Positions 58,481-64,000 of a stretch of DNA of 64,000 bases are shown here, piece after piece. A model generated the notes under the pieces. It ran no database searches and had not been told where the DNA came from. It worked only from the letters and a program-made list of their open reading frames with translations. Every line of letters starts with the position of its first letter. Positions within the stretch are counted from its first letter, which is position 1. Both the position numbers and the translations under genes were made by a program. The DNA comes from Protula sp. h YS-2021. Its lineage: Eukaryota > Annelida > Polychaeta > Sabellida > Serpulidae. Where the stretch lies: assembly GCA_949752745.1 (NCBI GenBank), contig OX457029.1, positions 16,493,956 through 16,557,955 on the forward strand, read 5' to 3'.

Positions 58481-60780
58481 ACCAGACGGCTAATTTCCAA
58501 ATGGGATTTACACAGACACAGCGAGAGCCAAATATAATTAAGGTCAACTCATTACTTTATGTAGTCTTTTTGAATCATGTAATTTTTCTAACCATAGCCG
58601 TTATGGTTCGACTTAAAACTCGCAATGTTGTCTTAGACCTCAGCCAAAATTGTCGAAGGCTATTCCTCTCGACATTTCATTTTAACTACTGTTCCTTGTT
58701 CGCAAGTCTTTGCTATTAAGTTTTCTCCCTTCATTAAGTAGCTTCACACAGTCACCGAATTTATGCTTGGTCCAGGTTTCATCAGGATCAACAAAAATTA
58801 TCGAAATGAGAGTACTTTGAAAATACCTGAAAATCGTATATATTGACTCCCATGTTTGTTACTTTGTCTCTATGGCATTAAATTTTCTCCCTTCAGTTTG
58901 TAAACTTCACACAATGAAGGACTATATATTGCAGTTATATCTGCTCTAGGTGTAATCACTTTTGACGAAAAATCATTAGAATTAAATCATTTTCAAATCT
59001 TGGATATTGATTCCAGTATGGGGTACTTTGCGCTTCTTTGTTATAAAGTTTATTGTTAAATTTTGTTACTTTGCACAGATGAAACAATGTATATTTGAAT
59101 TATTTTCATGATATTTGTTGTTATTCAGTAATGTTAATATGCTGCGTTTTATTTTTAATATGCACCTCTGGCTGAGGGCTTTGTATTTCTAATACTTTCA
59201 TGGGCGGGCCATTCCCACCACTTATGGGTTTATGCGTCGTCCATCTTGTATGTATGTGTGCTGTTTCAAAATGCCAACTCCTCCCACATTTCTGGTCCGA
59301 TTGTATTCTGTTTGAAATCTGGCCAAAATTAGTCAAGCATGGCCAAAAATGATACTGATATTTGTTCTGATATTTGATTTACTGATGTTTGTTCTGTACT
59401 TGTTGCTGCTCAGCTCGCCAAATTTCCATGGACAGTACTGCTTAAGCTAAATAATATCCGTACTCACAAAATTACTTTCTTGATGGACGTTGCGCCAAAA
59501 AAATGCTGTAATGCTAACTATATTTTCAAACTGTAATGTTTAAAGATTTCGCTTTAAATGGCTAGCTCGTAAATAACCGACTGTTCAGTTTGGCGCCCCT
59601 CTTAAGGCTTTTATTTTTGTGATACCCCAAAGATTAGCAGACAGCAAATTTGAATAAATTCAGAGCTTCCTTCTGCCATATCAAGGCACTGAAACGGATT
59701 AGTGTAAGGTCAGTTTTTAATGTTCTTTATGGTTAACATTTTACTGGCGCAATTTTTCCCGATCAGTCGCAAACACTAAGGACTGACTTTAAAAAGTGGA
59801 GTGATCAGAATGAGTCCAGGAAGTAATTGCGAGAAGGGTTAAGATATTCTCGATCTGGTGTATCTTCTTATGAGGAAGACATTCATCGGCGGCCACTCGA
59901 ATTTATTGTCATTTTCAGAAAACCTGATGTAGGTAAATGGTTTTGTAATTGAAAGAGACACAAAATAAACCAAAAACATCATCTGCACATGAGCAACAAA
60001 TGTCAAGAAATCTCACCTCGATTTTCCAGTTAATCTATTTACCGTGCTCAAAAAACGTTAATGCCCGCATAAACGTTTCTGCATGCTTGTGTGAGCGGCA
60101 ATTGGTATATAGTTGTTCATGTAAAGGCTTCACTCTGTCACTGCGGAAAGACAAGCAGAAAAAATACAGCTGGTCCAGTTTTACGTTTAAACAGGTTGAA
60201 ATAAACTACCTTCTAAATTCGTTCGTATTTTACGTGAATCATGCATTTAGTGAATTTGTATGGTTAGACTTTTCATTACACATACATATTAAAAGCTGAA
60301 ATAAACACATTAAACATAGAGCCTTGTTAACAGTGTCTATTCTCAATTTAGTGGACATCTGTAGAATGCATGCATATTTATTGTGTTTATTGATATTGTT
60401 CAGCCGAAATACCCAAGAGGACGAAAACTAAAATACATAGGTAATATCAGAGGAGTCAGGAAAAACAAAATCAGAAGTCAGGAAAGTCGGGAAAATGACC
60501 TGAAGAGTTAGGAAGACATATATAATATATCCATTGCAATGTATTTATTTTCACTGTGTATAGTTGCAGAAGCTGCACCATCTATTCTTGAGAACCAGTC
60601 TATACAAACACTTACGTTTTTCAATGCACAATGTATACATTTATCCAGCTTTGGCAGTCTCATTTATTCAGTTCTTGGTAAATTAGAAAAATAATCCTGC
60701 ATGTCTCAGTTTGAAGCAAAAAAAATGGGAAAGAAAGAAACAGAAGTGAAGGGTGCAAAGAAACACAGTAGATGAGGAAC
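58481..60780. other. intergenic, no gene recognised
   Basis: Short frames without motifs. A 116-codon frame at 59,949-60,299 shows no family signature. GTCAGGAAAA repeats recur at 60,440-60,510. Confidence 0.4.
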
Positions 60781-60839
60781 GAGACTTCTGGCCTGCCCCC
60801 TTTCCTCTCATGTGTCCGACCGAACCCCCCTACCCCCTA

Positions 60840-61040
60840 AGGCAAAAATAAGATTTTGGCATAGTTTTACGCTTCAAACCATTCTGATAATTTTTCATTT
60901 CTTTTTAAAAATCAGATTGTTGTGTAGTTTTACGTTTCAGACCAGTATAATAATTTTTTATTTCAAGATCCCATCCGCAGGGGCGAAAAAATTTTATTGT
61001 TGCATAGTTTTACGTTTCAGACCATTCTGAACATTTTTCA
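60840..61040. repeat. three tandem units of about 85 bp
   Basis: GCATAGTTTTACGTTTCAGA plus CCATTCTGA and TTTTTCAT recur three times at about 80-90 bp. Non-coding. Confidence 0.7.
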
Positions 61041-61645
61041 TGTCTAGGCCCCTACCCCCTGAATATATTGCATATAAAACATACATGATAACTTCAACAG
61101 GCCATACCTTCTAAACTACTGGATCGATTTCATCCATTTTTCACCATTGTGTTCAGCAGGATTTTGTTTTTAATGGAAGGTGAACTGAACTTTACGATTT
61201 CATCTGTGAAGAACGTTGAAGCTGTCTTTATAATATTTGGCGAGAAGTCAAAACTTTGTTTTGAAATAAATAATCAATTCATGAGCAAGAGAATTGACAT
61301 TATTCTATCTCCTAAAGATCAAGCTGTCGTGAAGGATTATTTCATTAATACTAGTATTTCATTTACAACAAGTGTCAGAAGATCTCAGTATCAAAGTTGA
61401 TGAACCTGATGGTGAACGTTGTATACAGTTTCAGCAATAAGATAAGCTTACGGAAGGCTACAACTTCATCACGCTCGGTTTGTGACATTAGATGAACTAT
61501 AACATGATCAGTTCTATATTAATTTTTTGTAAAGAAGAAGAAACTGAGAATACATCAAGTTAACAGTTTTGTTTCGAAGGTATGATATAAATTTTTTAAC
61601 AATGTTTAAAAAATTAGTAATTTAATTGGTGAAGACATAGCGACA

Positions 61646-61978
61646 GTGTTTTTTCTTTCTAGCGAATGTGAGTTATTTCAAAGTCAAAAAAGGACAAAAA
61701 CAAAAGAAGATGTGGTAGACATTTTAAAAGAAGCCACATATGAACATGCCTTGAAAAATTCAAATGATACCGTCATTATATTACAGGAAGAAGAAACGAG
61801 AAACATGTCAACATCTCAACTCTTTCTTGGCAGGCGCATAGAGACATTGGTTAAAGTCTTCAAAGTGAATTATATTGACTTTGTGTTTTCAAAGCCTCTT
61901 TATTTTGAATCCGACTGGTTACTGGGAGTGAAGAATATGCATAAACACTGGGAAGCAGCTGTTGGAAGAACAATTTGA
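61646..61978 (+). pseudogene. unknown frame in second Polinton-like remnant
   Basis: 110 codons (KTKEDVVDILKEATYEHALK, FVFSKPLYFESDWLLGVKN). No family recognised. The frame after its stop has LSDREELNLPRKTC, faintly like the fragment at 42,910-43,103. Confidence 0.35.
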
Positions 61979-62209
61979 AGAAATCGTTTCGTCCATTTTT
62001 GAGTGACCGTGAAGAACTGAATTTGCCACGGAAAACCTGTGACATTGATTCAGGATTTATCAACGCCAATACGATTTGTGTCTCATGTTAGTTGTGACTG
62101 CTAGAATTATTTTACATTATGACAATGATGTTTCACTGTCAACGAATATATCAGAGCTCGCCACCTTCAATAATGGACGAGTTGAAGTAAAAAAATCTAA
62201 TATTCAAAG

Positions 62210-62770
62210 GCTAAGAAGCCATACGTTCATATGTCTGGTTTCTTTACCAACAGGTAGTGGAAAAACGTCTCTTGTAAAAGTGCTCATTGAACAAAAAGTC
62301 ATTCAACCATTTCCTAAAAATATTTTCTGGCTCTCTGCTGTCGATTAGCCTTGTACAAAGACATAAAAGGAGTGACATTTTATTAAGGCATTGCTGAGGA
62401 TATTGAAAAGCGTTTCAATACGAAACAGAAAAACTTACTCATTGCTGATGATCTCATGACTAAATTCGCAGCGATGAACGCATGACTAGATTTTTTAGTG
62501 TTGGAAGCAGCCATAAAAATCTAAGCATTATTTACATCGTGTACACTCTAGTTCACCAAGGAAAGGAAATCTGTAAAAATACAAGAGAGTCAACAGATCA
62601 GTACATTGGCTTGATAAATGTATCCAATGAAATCTCAGTTTTAACTGAGGCATATCAAGATGCTACAAACAAACCTTATGGTTATTTATTTATTTGAATC
62701 CAAAGACAGAAGTTATGTATTCGCACAGGAATTCTACCAAATGATACATATTACGTTCATGTGAAATAAA
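62210..62770 (+). pseudogene. Polinton packaging ATPase remnant
   Basis: Walker A is kept (PTGSGKTSLVKVLIEQK, about 62,250), and Walker B is visible as LLIADDLM near 62,435 in another frame. 62,482-62,697 gives LVHQGKEI and EAYQDATNKPYGYLFI, matching the end of the ATPase at 45,949-46,554. At least three disruptions. Confidence 0.85.
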
Positions 62771-62813
62771 TAGTGCATGAAGAAGAATTACAACAGTTTG
62801 ATATTGAATGTCA

Positions 62814-63120
62814 AGATGTCTAAACGTGTCAAGCACGTGTCAAGCACGTAGCAGTGCGAAACGACGTAAATCCTTATTGAAGCAAACCACAAAAGGTGAA
62901 TTGGCCAGTGCCTTTGAAATATGCTTGAATATATAGCATGAGCACTTAGCACTGAAGTCATATATATATAAAAAATTGTGAGCAAAAAAAGTGTGAGCAA
63001 CAAAACCATTCTGCAACTAATAAGCTGATAAGAAAATTTTCCTCAAGCGTAAAAAGAGGCTGATTAATCAGAAAGGTGTTTTTTAACATTGCAGGAATTG
63101 TGCTTCCATTATTAGCTTAA
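62814..63120 (+). pseudogene. Polinton PX-like protein remnant
   Basis: MSKRVKH then, in other frames, KRRKSLLKQTTKGELA and later LINQKG with IAGIVLPLLA, in the same order as the gene at 46,587-46,911. Several stops and shifts. Confidence 0.65.
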
Positions 63121-63131
63121 ATGTTATTTAA

Positions 63132-63684
63132 AATGAAGCATGCAATGAAAATGGTCATTATTCCTGAATCAATTATTGTCAAGTCAAACTTCAGATTATG
63201 ATATTACAGCTAAAGTGAATAAACTTTAAAAAAGAAATCATCAAACTGCTACAGAAATGTCTCAGCTTCTTGGCCGTCATTTATGAACAATTCAGTCACA
63301 ACAAAAGTCTGCTGCATTTGTCGAAAAGCAAAAAAAAAATCACTACAGTTAACATTTCTAAACCATTTTCAACTATATATCATGTGAAAGTAACACAACT
63401 TCTGGCAGAACAGAAGATGGACAGATAAGAATGAACTTGTCTTGAAAACTGGAAAGGGGATTAAAGATTCCAACATTGTTGATTTACTGAAAGAAGCATT
63501 GGTTGCCATAAGAAGGAAAGAACGACAAGTATCACCACGAATTTGGAAGCAGCTTATGCGGGAAATTATAGTTGCTAATATTCCAGAAACTGTTTTTGGC
63601 AAAGAGACAGCTCCTGAAGATATTACAGAAGAAATGAAACAGCGTCAACAAAGACAGTGTACAGAAGGATTGGCAAATTTTTAA
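63132..63684 (+). pseudogene. Polinton coiled-coil protein remnant
   Basis: Starts MKHAMKMVIIPES. The last frame 63,442-63,684 (KTGKGIKDSNIVDLLKEAL, PRIWKQLMREIIVANIPE) is the better preserved C-terminal half of the protein seen broken at 46,908-47,281. Role unknown. Confidence 0.6.
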
Positions 63685-64000
63685 CATAGTTTAAAAAGTT
63701 ATGTTGTTGTCAAGAAATGAAACTACAACTCATATTCCTATAAAAATAAGGTGTGAAGTGCTTGTTGTTAAGGAGAAGTAATACACAGCAACAATGTTGA
63801 CCATGCACGCAGTATACACAATGCACGCAGTGTTAACGGCGCGCGCCATGCACGAAGTAATGTATATGCGCATCCAGTCCGCCAAGGCGCATATATGATT
63901 TAGTTATCATGTAGTCAACAGGTTTTTACATTGTTTTGCCTATTAATGCTAGCATGAACTATAATACTACTGATAAAGCCTCTTATTATCAAATTTGTTT

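Larger units (their letters stand above)
61149..64000 (+). mobile_element. second Polinton-like remnant, strongly decayed
   Basis: Contains unknown frames (61,149-61,978), then remnants in the same order as the intact-layout element: packaging ATPase, PX-like protein, coiled-coil protein. No integrase lies between the upstream fragments and the ATPase, and no terminal repeat is visible. The element may continue past the window. Confidence 0.7.

Noticed and set aside
59949..60299. 116-codon frame
   Set aside because: No family resemblance, codon bias or conserved residues seen. Probably chance in AT-rich DNA.
57350..60510. A further foldback formed by GGTCAGGAAAA repeats at 57,350 and 60,440
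   Set aside because: Both clusters are in the same orientation, so they cannot be inverted arms of one element.

Overview
The window is nuclear DNA from an animal. It shows GT-AG introns, a long intron-rich chromatin gene, abundant DNA transposons and several satellite arrays. The mix of a Polinton, foldback elements, hAT and LINE relics and a tRNA-derived SINE suggests a (probably marine) invertebrate. I cannot name the species. Outside the genes the DNA is AT-rich with many homopolymer runs.

Bases 1-11,290 are intergenic and hold only transposon debris: a MULE transposase fragment between C-rich and G-rich inverted arms, a hAT relic, short MITEs and local repeats. From 11,292 to 35,354 runs one plus-strand gene of 19 coding exons that join in phase into about 1,502 residues. 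The domain order PWWP, HMG box, four PHD fingers, PWWP, AWS, SET, post-SET and C-terminal PHD/C5HCH is that of the H3K36 methyltransferase NSD2. Its introns carry foldback elements, MITEs, a LINE relic, a tRNA-derived SINE and dispersed repeats. Three exon 3' ends (exons 7, 13 and 18) have been copied into the following intron. At exon 13 the copying has produced a 31-bp minisatellite.

Bases 35,355-42,430 hold satellites (17 bp, 36 bp and 29/58 bp), another foldback element and the left part of a further one. That element is split by a 13.1-kb Polinton/Maverick (42,431-55,560) with long terminal inverted repeats of about 460-475 bp. The Polinton has the virus-like set: PC4-like proteins, chromodomain integrase, A32-type packaging ATPase, small PX-like protein, penton, minor virion protein, double-jelly-roll major capsid protein and adenain-type protease on plus, and protein-primed DNA polymerase on minus. 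Most genes carry frameshifts or stops, and the polymerase ends before its palm, so the element looks dead. Bases 55,561-64,000 continue the flanking repeats, then a LINE relic, an AT-rich palindromic block and a second, far more decayed Polinton-like remnant cut by the window end.

The theme I find most worth follow-up is a set of at least six foldback elements whose arms are tandem arrays of a different short unit in each. Three have 9-bp target duplications (one of them with a mismatch), and two enclose fragments of a MULE-type transposase. That is the structure and target-duplication length expected of Mutator-like foldback elements such as Drosophila FB/NOF.
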